Part shown: piece after piece, positions 50,117-62,132 of the stretch
Layout of the letters: the number at the start of each line of letters is the position of its first letter
Numbering within the stretch: position 1 is the stretch's first letter
NCBI GenBank assembly: GCA_036346395.1
Contig: CM070604.1
Location: forward strand, 47,085,662-47,149,661
DNA from: Hsuehochloa calcarea
Taxonomy: Eukaryota > Streptophyta > Magnoliopsida > Poales > Poaceae
DNA length: 64,000 nt
Reading direction: 5' to 3'
Program-made: the position numbers and the translations under genes
The notes under the pieces: generated by a model
Database searches by the model: none
The model's input: only the letters and a program-made list of their open reading frames with translations
Told to the model about the DNA's origin: nothing

Positions 50117-51357
50117 ATGGCAGGAACTTGGGATGAGGAGAATTGGTTCGATCTGGACGACTACTCCAACCTCGACATGGACGCCTACATCCAGACCATG
50201 CAGGGTGATTGGACGTCGTCCTCTTCTTCCTCTGCTGGTTCGCAAGTCGCTGACAACGCCGAAGTCGAGCAGATGGATGAGGATGCACCACTGCAACAAG
50301 TGGAGCTTCCCGAGGGACAGGACATTCCGATCAGTTCGGAGTGTCCAAGAACCTCTTCAAGCCCGGTATTTCCGACCGGCAAAAAGGTGATGAATTTTCA
50401 GCCCTGCAATCCGAGAGTCAATACACTCTCGACACCATCATGGTTGATAGGTATTCACCCACGGCTTCTGGGAATTCCAGGAGCCAACCGACATCTGGTA
50501 ACGGTGTCGATGAAACCCTCACCGTCCATGGGCCGAGTGGGGATGATAAAGCTTAGCATGCGATCGGCAGTTCGCCGTATCAGGCTGAGTCTGCCACAGA
50601 GGCCTCAAGAGGTTCTCATCTCCGACCGGTCTCCGTCGTGGAAGTGTCTGGTAGAAGTACTGGGAAGCTCTCCACTGAGTACAGTGGAAACTCTTCGGAG
50701 GATCGATGCTGGAAACACGAAGTCAATGCGATTAGAAATACTGATCGCAATGCCATGTACGGTCCTGCACCCGCTACCTCACCACCACGTGTGGATGGAA
50801 ATAGCATGGGCAATCAATCACCAGCTACCAGAGGCAACAGAGCTGATGGACGTCCATCAATTAATTCGCCTGGTTCAGCCCCACCAAGGATAATGAGTCA
50901 AGTACAGCCAGACGCAAGGTTAAGAGAAGGTTCGGATCTGCAAACGCCAACAACCTCGATGAATCCTCCGAGACCATCCGTAACGGTACAGAATCTGCAG
51001 CACATTCGTGATATTTTTAATAATACTGATCCTGCTTTAGCAGAAGCTCCAGGTTTTGTCCAATTGGTATGACAGGTGTCAGAGATTCTCCAACAAATTA
51101 TACAACGTACGGAAGAATACCGAGAACGGAGGACATCGCAAAGTCAAACCATGACTTCGTCCCAGCGTTCTTCCCTTGGCGGAGGGCAACATGCGTATGT
51201 TGGGAATCAATCAATACCGCAACCTCCTCGACGTTTCCAACCAATGAGTCATGAGGGAAGGAGATTGTTCCAAATAAATACACCTTCTTCTCGTCGAGAG
51301 GGTCATTCGCTTGGTCCGAACGATCTTCGACATCATTTGAACCAGGCAGGTGATTGA
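50117..51357 (+). pseudogene. Gag N-terminal region of the gypsy element (broken)
   Basis: The ATG at 50117 opens an acidic protein beginning MAGTWDEENWFDLDDYS, 91 bases after the LTR, where gag is expected. Coherent low-complexity Ser/Pro/Asn-rich gag-like sequence continues to 51357 but only by changing frame near 50385 and passing stops at about 50556 and 51070, where reading resumes as QVSEILQQIIQRTEEYRERR. No CCHC knuckle, protease or reverse transcriptase follows, because the element is interrupted at 51384 by an LTR-like insertion and then smeared sequence. Assignment to gag rests on position. Confidence 0.6.
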
Positions 51358-51383
51358 GAGCATCATAATGCTCACGATCAGGT

Positions 51384-52290
51384 TGTGAGGACCCCCCCGG
51401 GTTATCTCCTTAAGACCGAGACTAAGCATGGTCTTAGGGACATAACTCTGGACCTCAAGTAAATGGATTTCAACTTAACTCCATCCAAGCTAGAGACTCA
51501 ACCGCAGCTAGAGCCCCAACGATCATGCGTGCTGCTCCTCTGCGAGCGCTACATGATTGTCGGTTCTCCAATAAGCCAAGCCCTCCACTTAGTGTGTTAA
51601 ATTGGAAGCCACGAACAGCGAGCATGAGCTCATATTGGCTCCCAAGATCAGCGACCAATATGCCCATACTCTCATGCAACGTTGATTACATCTATACAAC
51701 AATCATACATTAATAGTCCAAAAGACATTCGACATAATAGTTAAGGTCTACGACTATTACAAATGGCCGACCGGACAAATTCAAATACGAGTATTAAGTA
51801 GCAGCGGAAAAAAGTAAATAAACCAAAAGGCCAGTAGTGGTATGCCCCATAACCCATCGGCAACCGACTGGGAGTTAAATGAAAGCATTACTTGTCAGCG
51901 TCGCCAAAATCAGCGCTAACAAGCTCAACGGGCTCATACCCTTCCTCACCTGAAATTGCAGCAACCGGGTTGAGTACAAAGGTACTCGTAAGTCTTACAC
52001 AAATAAAAATTAGTATGCTAGAGGTTGTTTCAAAGGATGGCTCATATTGGCTTAGTTTTGCAAAAGAGGCGCAACATTTAACAACCTACACATACTAGTT
52101 TTTCAAGTGCCAATTTTAAATCAGATTTGAAGTAGGAATAAAGCATGTGAATAAGTAATAAATTGAATGACAAATGAATCATACAAATATCAAAGTGACG
52201 GTCCACTTTGATACAACAACAAGTGCACAAATAACAAAGTGGCGGTCCACTTTTCTACAACAACAAACATGAACATAAATTTCCGGGCAA
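51384..52290. mobile_element. LTR-like insertion in gag, right end not seen
   Basis: Begins TGTGAGGACCCCCCCGGG in the middle of the gag region. It resembles in layout the solo LTR at 45330 (TG...GACC/CACCC start, AT-rich middle). Near its visible end the phrase AAAGTGRCGGTCCACTTT recurs twice (about 52193 and 52239). The other end is lost in the smeared block, so no target duplication can be checked. Confidence 0.45.
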
Positions 52291-55200
52291 TAAAAATTTT
52301 TACACCGTTTTCTTTTTTTTTTCCCTTTCACCCCCCGGGGGTTTGGGCCCTTTTGGGGACAAATTCCCCCTTTTTTAAAACCCTTTTCCCAAAGTAAAAG
52401 GTTTTAAAGCAAACAACCCCGGGCCCCCTTCCAGTAAAATTTTGGTGGGAAGTTTACCCAATTGGCCCTTTCCCCTTTAAACAAAACCAAATTTTTCCCC
52501 CTTGTCGTGGCCCCCCCAAAACAACCCAAAATTCCCACCCGAACAAATTTCCCAAATTTCCCCAAAATGAAAAACAAAAACCCAAATTTTAACAAAACCC
52601 CCCGGCCAAAAAACCTTTTATTTTTCCCCTTCCCAAAAAAAACCCAACCAAAAATGAAAATTTATTTCCCCAACCAAAAATCCCCAAAATTTTAAACAAA
52701 CCCAAAAAGACAAAAAAAACATTTTCAAAAAAAGGACCCAAACCCCAAATTTTCCCAAATATTTTGAATAATAAAAATTAAGAAACCCATCTGGTAAAAG
52801 TTTTACCCAAATTTACCCGTAGCCCAAAGAATTTCAGAGAAAAAAGAATTCCATCCAATTACCAAACAAGCCAAGCAGTGAAGGGCTTAAACTTCCCCAA
52901 AAAATAACCCTATAAACCAAACCCCAACAAAGAAAAATTCGGGGCCCAACTTTCCATTCTGCCGTTTCCCCTTTGGGGGGAAAAGGGTCCTTGCAAGGGG
53001 CCCCCCGGCCCCCTGCACCCCCCGCCCGGGTCCTTCCCCCCCGGCCGAACCCCCCCCTCCCCCCCCCGGGGGCCCCGCTGCCCCCCTGGGGGGAAGGGCC
53101 CACCCGGGGCCCCCCCCACCCCCGCCAATCCCCCCCCCACGCGGGAAAGGGAATTAGGGAGAAAAGGGGCAAAAAATTTTGCCGCCCCCGGGGTTTTGTT
53201 TGGGGTTTAGGGACGGGGGGGGTTTTTTCGCGGTTTTGGGTTGGTTTTTTGGGGGGGGAAAAAAATTTGGGTTTTCTCTTTTTTTTTTGGGAATGTGGGC
53301 TTTTTAATTTAAAGGTTTTTTTATTGAAAATTTGGGTTTTTCTTCAGTTTTTCCCTTCCCGGTTTTTTTTTGGGGGTTTATTTTGGTTTTTTTAAAAGGC
53401 TTTAAACATTATATTTTAAAAAATAGGTTTCTGGGGTTTAAAAATTTGGTCTTTTGTTTGGGTTTTAAAATTTTTTGGTTTTGGGTTCCCAAAATTTAAC
53501 CCCGGGTTTGGGGAGGCTTTGACGGGGAAAATTTTAATATTTCCGATTTAAAATTGTTTGGGGTTTAATTTTAAACTTTTTAAATTTATAAAACCCCAAA
53601 ATTTAAAATTGTTTTTTAAAAAGGAAAAATTTTTTTAAAAAGAAAAACCCCTTAAAAAATTTTTTAAAACATTTTCCCGAGGGAAAAAGGGAAAATAAAA
53701 AAAATTCGGGCCGCCCAAATTAAAAATGATTTTTTACAAACCAGAAAATTTTGCGGGAAACCAAAAGGGTTTCCCGGGTTTTTTGAAAAAAATTTTCCCC
53801 AAAAAAATTTTAAAAAATCCCCCCCCCAAAAAAATTTTGGGGAAAGGGGGTAAATAAGGGTTTACCCCAAAAGGGGCAAATTTTTTGGGGCACACAGAAA
53901 CCCAAAATTCGGGCGGGCCCTTGGGAAAAAATTTCGGGTTACCAAACGGTTTCCATAATTAGGGTTTAAAAAAATTTCCAATGGGGCCTTCCCAATCCTT
54001 CGGGCCCCCCCCGGGGGGGGGGTTTTGGGGGCCAAAAAACATCAACCCAAAAAAAAAACCGGTAAATGGGTTGGAGGCCCAAAAATAATTTAAAAAAACC
54101 CCCCCCATTTTTGGGTTGGGGGCAAAAAGGGGCGGGGATGAAAAAAAAATTTTAAAAAAACCCCTTAAAGGGGAATTAAGGCCCATTTTTAAATTTTAAA
54201 TGAAATGTTTTTAAAAATTTACAAGAAAAAAATTTAAATTTGTGTTACCAATTTTTTAGGATCTTTGGGAGAAAAAATCAAAGGGGATAAAAAAAAAAAA
54301 AAAATTTTAAAAGGGGAAATAAATTTAAAATTTTCCCCTTTTAAAAAAAAATTTTAGGGTTTTAAAAGGGGAAAAATTTAATTTTTTAAAACTTTTTTTT
54401 AAATTTGGAAAAAATTTTTTGATTAAAAATTTTGCCTTTAAACCCTGTTTTTAACAATGGGTTTTTCGCCAAATTTCCCTTTAATTTTGTTTTGGGGGGC
54501 CTTTTAAGGGTTTTCCCAAATTGGCGGAAATTTTTTTCTAAAGGGGGTTTTTTTTTAAAAAGAGGGGGCCGAAGGTTGGGGGTTTTGGGAAAATTTTTTA
54601 AAGGAAAATGGAAAAAGTGAAAAAGAAAAAGGTTTGAAAAAAAAATTTAAATTTGGGGGCCCCTGAGGGGGAATTTTTCCAAAAAAAGGGGGCCCCCAAA
54701 AACCAACAAAAAGGAAAAAATTTTAAAAAAAAACTTCCTTTTATTGCCCAGGGGGAAGTTTTGGGAAATTTTGGGCCTTTAAACTTTAAAAGGGAAAGGG
54801 GCTTTGGGTTTTGGGTAAATGTCTTTTTCCCCAAAATTTGTTGGCGAAGGGTTTCCAAACTTAAAGGGGGGTAAGGTGGGGAAAAAAGGGCGGGTTTTGG
54901 GGCCGGGCCAAAAAGGAGGTGGGATTTCACTTTCCCCGGGGGTTACTACGGCCCGGGGTTGGGGGAAAAGAGTTAAACAGGTGAAGGAGTTTCAAAAAAT
55001 GGGGGCTTGGGGGAGGGCCAATTCCCCCTTTTTGGGGGAAAAGGAAAGGGTTCCAGCCAAAAACCCCCCCCCCCCCGGGGTTTGGGGCTCCCGGGGGAAC
55101 GGGGGCGGTGGGGGCGGGAAAAGGGGGGAAAGGAGGAAAAAGGGCGGCGGGGGGGCCCCAAAGAAATTAGGGGGAAAATTTAAAAATTTTTTGGCCATAA

Positions 55201-56765
55201 AAGACTTTTTCCGGGAAAAGGGGGGTTTTCCCCCCTTTTTTGGGAAAAAAACAAAGAAGGGGGGGGGAAGGGAAAACCCCCTTTTCTTTTCCCCCGAAAA
55301 AAAAGTTAAAATCCCAAAATTTCCCAAAAGGAACCCCGGCCCGGGTTTTAAACGGGTAGTCCCCCCTTTTTGGTCCTTTTCCCGTGGGCCCGGGGGAAGG
55401 GGAAATTACAAATTTTAGGCCCCCCCGGGTTGGTTTTCCCAAGGGCGGGAAACCCCCCATACCGGGGGGGGCCCCCGGTGAGGGCCCCCTTTCCCCACTT
55501 GGGGGATCCCTTTGGGCAAAAAGACTTTCTGCCCCTTGCAGGAATGAAACCTTTTGGGTTTTCCCCGGGGGGTTGCCGGGGGTTTTAAGGGCCCCGGGGC
55601 CCTTTCCCTTTTTGGTTTCCCATTTTTTAGGGGGGGTTGGAAAGGCCCCCTTTTTTGGGGTTTGGGTTTAAAATTTTGGGGGGATTTTCAAGACCCGTGC
55701 CTCTAAAAAAGGGGGAAAAAGGACTTTAAAAATGTTTGTGCCGGGGCCCCCAAGAAAAGTTTTTTAAAAAAGGGGAAAGGGCTCAAAAAAGAAAGTGGGC
55801 AATTTAAAAAATTTTTTTTTTGGTTTTTAAAACCCCAAAATTTTTGAAAAAAATTTATTTAAAATTTATTTTTCTTTGGCAAAACATTTTTAAAGAAATT
55901 GGTTTAATTTGAGGCGGGGAAACCTTTCCAAAGGAAATTTGGGTTTAAAACCCAAATTTAAAGGGAAAACAAAAAAAAAAAGGAAAATAGGAAAATTTTA
56001 AAACTTTTTCCAAAAATTTTTTTTTTTTCCCCTTTTAAAAAAAAAAAATTTTCCCTTTGGGCCACAAATTTTTTCTTTTTAAAAAAAATTTGGGTTCAAA
56101 AGGGGCCAAAAGGGGGGTTTAAAACCCCAAACAAATTTTTTTTCCTTTTGCCCTGGGCCCCCTTTTGTGGTTTGAATTTTTTTTTAAAAAAGGGAAACCC
56201 AAGCACCCCTTGTTTGGTTTTTGCTTTTATTTTTTTTTTATTTGGCCTTTTGACCGTTTTTTCCCAAAAACCCCTTCCCCGTTTTTCTCCCCCCCTTTTT
56301 TTCGGGCATTTCCCTTAAATTTTTCCCCAACAAATTTCCATTTTCCCCGGATCTTTGCAAATTTTATTAAAAAATTTTACCCCTTTCCCCAACCATTGGG
56401 TTTTAAAAACTAAATTAGGCAATTTTCCAGAAACCCCGGAAAAAGGAAAACCCCGGGGGATCCCCTCCCCTTTACCCGCCCGGGAACCCTTTTTCCCCAT
56501 CTTTTTTTTTCCCATTTTAAGAGCCCTTTTTTTTTAAAAAAAAAGTGGTCTAAATTCTCACCAAATCCCAAAATTTCGGGCCTTCCTTTCCAATTATTTT
56601 TCCTTTGGGCCCTTTCCCTTAGGGTTAAAAAGGGGTTTTTCCCCCTGGGCCCTCACAAACTTTTTTAAAAGGCCCCTTTTTTTTAACCCCGTTTTCCCCA
56701 AAAATTTAAAATTTTAAAAATTTTTAAAAGTTTGAATTGTTTTTTGATTTTTGGGTTTTTTCCTA
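52291..56765. other. Smeared low-quality block 2; start is a degraded copy of 36.9-38.2 kb
   Basis: Same homopolymer-run character as block 1, starting abruptly near 52291 and fading near 56765. From about 52530 to 53650 it runs colinear with 36870-38140: paired landmarks include TTCCATC...AAGCAGTGAAGGG (52851 and 37140), CCCGGCCGAA/CCCGGCCGACGAAG, ATAGGTTTCT (about 53427 and 37923), and GGGGAGGC...TAATATTT (about 53510 and 38017). It therefore holds a damaged version of the OXS3-like first exon, its upstream region and the left transposon end. ORFs in it are meaningless. Confidence 0.8.
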
Positions 56766-56789
56766 ATAATTTATTTATAACATACCCAG

Positions 56790-58033
56790 TTATCTTTTTT
56801 GTCTTGACTCTGAAGCACGCTGGCTTAAAGTCTGTAGCGCTAGCTTTTCTTTTCTTTTCAACCAATTTTTCCAGTCTTGAACTGGTAGGGTTGGTTGTAC
56901 CCTCTACATCTTTCAGTGAATGATCAGATGTAATACTTTCGACCAACTGGTCGAGAGTAGAATCCCTGATCGTTGGATCGGAAGGTGTAGATTCATCGGT
57001 CACCAAAGCAATTGCTTCAACGGCCCTTGGCAAATCTTGAGCAACTATTTGGGACTCAATGACTACCGTCTGATTCAACAAACAAAGTTAGTCGGGTGAT
57101 GAACATATCTTTTTCATCTAAGCAAAAAGTATTTCCTTCGGTTACCTACCCCTACACGATCACTAGTGATCGTAAGGTTCGTCGGTTCGTCAATTGGCTC
57201 ACAGGTCTTCGTGGCCTCATCAATTATTAGACCAACCGACTACATATCAAAGAGGATTTTTAGGTAAACAACGATCGAAAAATATTGTAAAGATGGAAAA
57301 TAATTATCATGCTTACCCAAAGTCTCTCGGCCATCTCTTCAGCAGTAGTCACTGCTAAGATCAAAGGGAAACCAGCCTTCTCATTAGGCTCTCCAGCACA
57401 GATCATTCTGACCCAACTTCTGATTTCATCAAAAGACAAAGCTGTAACAAAAAGAGAGGTCTTAAGGTTATAAGAGTATTTGACCAGATAGATATACTGG
57501 TCGGATTTTTACTGGAACTTACCTTCCCTATAATAAAAGCCATCGCCCTGTGTGATCTTTATATAAAACCAACTCTTCTTCCAAGACAACCATGAAGACT
57601 TGGAGTACATTGCAATGTACTCATCAGCCTTCCCGTCATGGAGACGCAAGATACACTCCCCGGGTGTACCGGTCGTCTTCTTCGCATTCACTAATCTGTA
57701 GTAGTACCAAGAGGTCGAGTTCTTTGGAATTCCAGTGCAACCCTTGAAGATAGCGAAGATGCTAAGGTTGGCTATGGCGTTGGGGGCAGTTGATCGGTTC
57801 AACTCCATAATATTCCAAAACTTGAGAAAGAAAGGAGTGGCGGAAGTCCGAGCGCATTCGATATATGCGAGAAAAACGGGAATTTCTCCATCCTCACCAC
57901 TTGGAGAATGTTCCCCAAACGCTGATCTCCACGCGATCAGATTTCTATCGGGTAATAGCCCAACCTTTTCTAGACCTTCAAGTTTCTTTTCGCTCAGATC
58001 GGAGATCGACCAGTTGGTAATAAGATCCAACAT
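56790..58033 (-). CDS. Antisense ORF of the gypsy element (Transposase_28 / 'putative gypsy type transposon' domain), 3' end lost
   Basis: A spliced minus-strand gene between the lost pol region and the 3' LTR. Exons read from splice sites: 58033-57523, 57441-57317, 57239-57150, and 57069 running down to about 56790, where smeared sequence starts. All four join in frame: YYREALSFDEIRSW across junction 1, then phase 0 at the next two. The first exon has ISDLSEKKLEGLEKVGLLP, IPVFLAYIECARTSATPFFLKF, LNRSTAPNAIANLSIFAIF and SWLSWKKSWFYIK, which match the plant Transposase_28 family. It is not a transposase in any shown sense; its function is unknown. Antisense ORFs here are a known trait of Tat-lineage gypsy elements. 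The part read is free of stops, so it may have decayed less than gag. Confidence 0.75.
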
Positions 58034-58140
58034 GGTGATTTCTTTCGGGTGAGGAATTCAAAAGTGATCGGAGATGGTTTCTTAGAAAATGAAGAGGAAA
58101 GCAAAAGGCGTAGAAACCCTAACACCTAGTGCTAAGGGGC

Positions 58141-58149
58141 CTTTTATAG
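58141..58149 (-). promoter_or_regulatory. TATA box of the antisense ORF
   Basis: On the minus strand GTCGCTATAAAAGGCCCC places TATAAAAG about 108 bases upstream of the ATG at 58033, a normal plant distance leaving a leader of about 80 bases that contains a GTTAGGGTTTCTACG motif. The box lies outside the LTR, so this ORF seems to carry its own promoter. Confidence 0.65.
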
Positions 58150-58355
58150 CGACAACACTGTAACCGTTTCTGGGGAAAATCCAACGGATAAAAATCCTGT
58201 TTTGACCAGCGGACCAAGAGTTCCTTCAACTTCCAAGGCAATTTCTGAACTTTAAAAATGAATACGGACCGCCTCGAATACCACGATATTTAATAAGAGG
58301 TCTGCCCGATACGATTGCATCGGGAGTAAGCGTATATACGACCAATTCATCTAAA

Positions 58356-58371
58356 AAGTTCGGGGGCTAGC
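58356..58371 (+). other. Polypurine-tract region next to the 3' LTR
   Basis: AAAAGTTCGGGGGCTAGC directly precedes the 3' LTR start (TGACGAGC), where plus-strand priming is expected. The purine run is short and broken by TTC and CT. Confidence 0.5.
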
Positions 58372-59017
58372 TGACGAGCATTAAAACCTTTATTTATTAT
58401 TTAGAATATAGAGACCATATGTCTTCATGGTCGTAAACCCTAAAACTAACGACCTCACTGGTCGTAAGAATTTCAGAGGTTGCATAGTACCCAATCTGGT
58501 CGGACATGGTTCCAAACTAAGTCTCCGACCAGTCAAGTGCTCATAAGGCTTTGAACTAATGTCTGGATCTACGACCAGACATATGCTTTACCATGTGACG
58601 AATGGAACATGTGTTATATATTCTATACCACGCGACGTTATGATACTGAAGTACGGTTACATGACTCATGGACATATAACCGCACGACAGTTGATACAAT
58701 ATCAACAGACATCTCTCTTCAACCAGACGCGTTGCTTCCCGAACAGGCGTCTCCTCCAGAGACAACTGCCAACCCTTCATCAACTATATAAGGAGGAATG
58801 CGGACTGAAGATAGAGAGGCCGGAACAGTGAAGATCATTTGGGAGACACCCTCAAGAGCCTTGTACTCCCGAATTAGTTTTTAGTCTAAGTTCTATACAC
58901 CCTTTGTAATAGCAAGTTCAAAGCAATAAAGAGCAGTCTCACTACTTTCTACAAGATACGCACCATTTTCTTCTTTTCATTTATATATTCATAAGATCGG
59001 CAATTTGATCGTCGACA
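58372..59017 (+). mobile_element. 3' LTR of the gypsy (Tat-like) element
   Basis: Starts TGACGAGCATTAAAACC and ends GATCGTCGACA; 646 bp. A TATA box (TATATAAGG) is at 58785-58793 and AATAAA at 58925-58930, defining U3, R and U5 in the usual order. The 5-bp flanks of the element (AAAAG before 48963, GTAGT after 59017) do not match, so the two LTRs may not come from one insertion, or the site has been rearranged. Confidence 0.85.
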
Positions 59018-59501
59018 GTAGTGGTAGACAGGTTGATGCAATAGGAATTTTGTGCATGGTACTAACCGATAATATACTATTGTATGATATTTTTGCTTGG
59101 GATGTCATGTGTTATTTGAGATTTTTATATATTTATTTATTAATAAAAATATTTATCACACCAATCCTCGAATCCTAGGTTGCCAAGTTTTCTGTATCAG
59201 ACACCCTAATCTGCATCAGATTCCAACCGTGTACGAGTAATCATCCCTCCTCATTATCCTCCTCCCAGTTGGCTGTTGGCTAACACCTGTTGAATATATG
59301 AGTATTTTTTGAATTACTTTAATCCAGAAATATACTAGATGAATCATGGACAATACTCTAGCCTTTTTCATAAAGCAAATAATCGTAAGCGCCATAGTCA
59401 TACAAATTTCCAAAAGAACAGAAAGTAATATTCCTATCTTAGTGTTCAAGATAACAACAGATAATAAAGATAAATACATAACAAGGGAAAGATTGATATA
59501 C

Positions 59502-59557
59502 CCAGAACCAGTAGATGGAACAACAGCAGAAGTGTTGGTGAGATCGTCTTTCGCCAT
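59502..59557 (-). CDS. Possible first exon of an unrecognised gene
   Basis: The minus-strand ATG at 59557 (CGCCATGGCG in the plus strand) opens MAKDDLTNTSAVVPSTGS, then reaches a possible donor GTATAT (complement of 59496-59501). Upstream on the same strand is about 490 bp of more balanced sequence and a TATAAGG box near 60045-60053. The in-frame continuation is hydrophobic and T-rich, as expected from intron sequence. I found no second exon and do not recognise the protein. Confidence 0.3.
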
Positions 59558-60044
59558 GGCGTAGTGGACGTCGTGGTAGTAGTCGCGCAGATGAAGCAGA
59601 GGATCCGAAGCAGCGATCGGATGAAGGCGGAGCAACGAGCAGTCGCGCAAACGATCCCCAAAAACCTTATTCGTCCTCGCTCGTGCAAGCCTTCAAGGAC
59701 GGATGTTCTGGAGGCCTGCTCTCCCGGTTCAACTGTATACGTGCCTTGCGGGATGGAGATCGCCAGACACAACAGCCACAAACTGAGAATGCTACTTAGT
59801 CTCTCGTGGGAGTCGATTGGAGAAGCAACAGAACACGAACAGATCAGAGGTACAGACCAGAAGAAACGTTTACCATCAACTAGTGCAAACCACGGCCATA
59901 ACTCACTGGTAACTGAACCTTCGTTAATACCATTACTTCGAGTCGGTGCCTGCACGCACCGCACCGCACGGCGAGGCGAGCGAGCGAGTGAGCGCGCGCG
60001 TGTGTTGGCTTTCTCCAATTACACAAGAGGGCTACCACGTTCCA

Positions 60045-60053
60045 CCTTATAAA
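60045..60053 (-). promoter_or_regulatory. TATA-like box on the minus strand
   Basis: CACTTTATAAGGTGG on the minus strand, followed downstream by GC-rich leader-like sequence with CGCGCGCTCACTCGCTCGC. It is the natural promoter candidate for the possible exon at 59502-59557. Confidence 0.4.
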
Positions 60054-60059
60054 GTGGTG

Positions 60060-61667
60060 TAACTCCCCTTCATCTCTCCATGTGGGACTAATCAATTTTA
60101 GCACGTGCACATGAGACTTTGAGATTCTTCAGGAATTAATTAGAAATAAAAACTGAGCCCAGCCCGTATTAATTCAAGCAACACCATCACCCTCGTCTCT
60201 TCCACGCAGCTTACATCCCACACCACCACTCACTATGGTTGCCTCCAATATTTGCAGTGTTCTAAAAATGGGTCTACTGGACCGTATATAAGTAACGGGT
60301 GTCCTACTTATTATCATATAATTATCAGTTATGTGGTATAACCGGACCAATACGCCGTACACTCACTACTAAATGGGTGATTTGTCGAGCACCTGTTACC
60401 GATTTTTTTAAACCCTGTAGTAGTGCTATCAAGTGATTGGCTCGACAAACGATTAGAAATGGATAGCGGGGCGGTTTCACGGCTTGAAAGCGCTGATGAT
60501 TTTGGTCTGTTTTAACCTTTTAATCCGTAGTAATCTAACGGGCATTTAGATAGTTTACTCAGAGATCAGAGCTATCTCGTAAGGAAAAATCATGGCGGGC
60601 GGATCGATGGGCCGCATCACGTCGCCGCTGCCGACAAAAGCTGAAAGCAATGACTACAAGCCGAGCTGAGCTAACCAGTTTTTATCACTTCTTAAATCAC
60701 AGCGACGCGAGGGTGTACATGGAGCACATGCGAGTGTTGATTAAATTAAATGTGGAAGAAGAAGGAGAAGAAACGGCCCAATCTGGAGTAGCACGCATGC
60801 ATTGCCATTAATTATCATTAATCCTTGATCTGTAGTTCCCAAGACACGATTCAACTATCCGGTTAGTACATGTACAATCGAGTCAACTGTCTATACTCTC
60901 ATATCGATCGAACAAGAGAACTAGAGTAAAATCTAAAAAAGTTTAAAACAGAACCTCCCATGCATGCTCTCCGAGCTAGCTGCTAGCCAGGGACCAGATA
61001 CTCTGCCTTGTGCGAATAGTGTTTTCAAAAGTCTGAAAAAAATAAATAAAAAATAAACATATATTTGTTAATTCTAGAAATAAATTAAATAATAATTTTT
61101 GTTTCAATAAATGAATTAAATAATATATTTAAATTAAAAACTTAAATTTCGGACCGAGTTGAGCTCAGACCTAACCATTGAAGACTAAGCTTTTTCAAGT
61201 CCGACATGAGAAGCCTTTGAACCGGTCTAGCTGCGCATGCATGCCTCGACACTCCAACACGTACGTTACGTACGTACACAAGTGCAAACATGCGCGCGCG
61301 CGTCTCGGCTGCAGGAAATAGAAAAGGAAAGCGCGACGTAGGAAACGCCTTGAAAACACACTACTTCTACAGAGGAGCTGGCCGCCTGGCCAAACAAAAA
61401 ATCGGCCTACTGCGGCTCGCGGCCCAGGCCGATCTCGTGCATTTTGCCCATCATTCAATCTCATGATCGTTGGTGACCGGCGCCTGCGCCTCGATCGGCC
61501 GGCCGGTTGATGCGCGCACGCATACCTGCTTGGCCACCATGACCTGAGAACTGAGCTAGGAATGCAACATGGAATCGCTGCCGGTCGAGCCGTTCTTTCT
61601 CTTCCTTTTTTGGGATGGATTCTCCGTTTTGAATTACGTAAACAAGCATGCTGCACAAGCTGTCAAA
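60060..61667. other. No gene recognised
   Basis: Ordinary intergenic sequence. It includes CGTACGTTACGTACGTAC and a CGCGCGCGCG run near 61260-61302. The 153-codon minus ORF at 61195-61656 is Arg-rich and lacks family resemblance. Confidence 0.4.
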
Positions 61668-61985
61668 GGTACAATAGTTCCGAATTTTTTTAAAAAATAA
61701 TTTTTTAAAAAAGAAAATTACAAGAATAAATAATCAACCCAAAAAAATAGCAAAAATGGGTTCCTGACGCCGGTTGAACTGGCGACAGGAACAAGGTACA
61801 ATAGTTCGATTTTTTTTTTAAAAAATAATATTTTTAAAAAGAAAATTACAAAAAAAAATAATCAACACAAAAAATAGCAAAAATGGGTTTCTGCCGCCAG
61901 TTGAACTGGCGACACGAAATGAATAATCACCGACAGTAACCTATCGCTAGTTGAACTGGTGACAGGAATTCAGCTATAAAAACCC
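61668..61985 (+). promoter_or_regulatory. Tandem repeat and TATA box upstream of the right PMD gene
   Basis: A unit of about 128 bp starting GGTACAATAGTTC (61668 and 61796) is duplicated. Each unit ends with a 17-bp palindrome, CGCCGGTTGAACTGGCG (61768-61784, one mismatch) and CGCCAGTTGAACTGGCG (61895-61911, perfect). A third, decayed copy is at 61945-61961, directly before TATAAAAA at 61975-61982. This order suggests a promoter with repeated palindromic sites. Confidence 0.65.
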
Positions 61986-62132
61986 AAAAAAATCAGTCCA
62001 AATTCATTTTAATTCTAGAAAAAAGCAAAGAGAAGAGGAGAGGAGAGGGAGAGAAGAAAGGTAGCGAAGCTCTGTCAGTTCGTCACGGAGGAGGGATAGA
62101 CGGAGCATCGGATCCGATCGACCATCTTGCAG

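Noticed and set aside
54819..55460. Long GC-rich ORFs on both strands
   Set aside because: Inside smeared block 2; frames follow runs of G and C.
60256..60418. Possible hAT-type MITE with CAGTGTTCTAAAAAT and an inverted ATTTTTTTAAACCCTG end
   Set aside because: Ends pair poorly and the 8-bp flanks (AATATTTG and TAGTAGTG) do not match.
61195..61656. 153-codon minus-strand ORF
   Set aside because: Arg/Ala-rich, no motif, no promoter or splice support.
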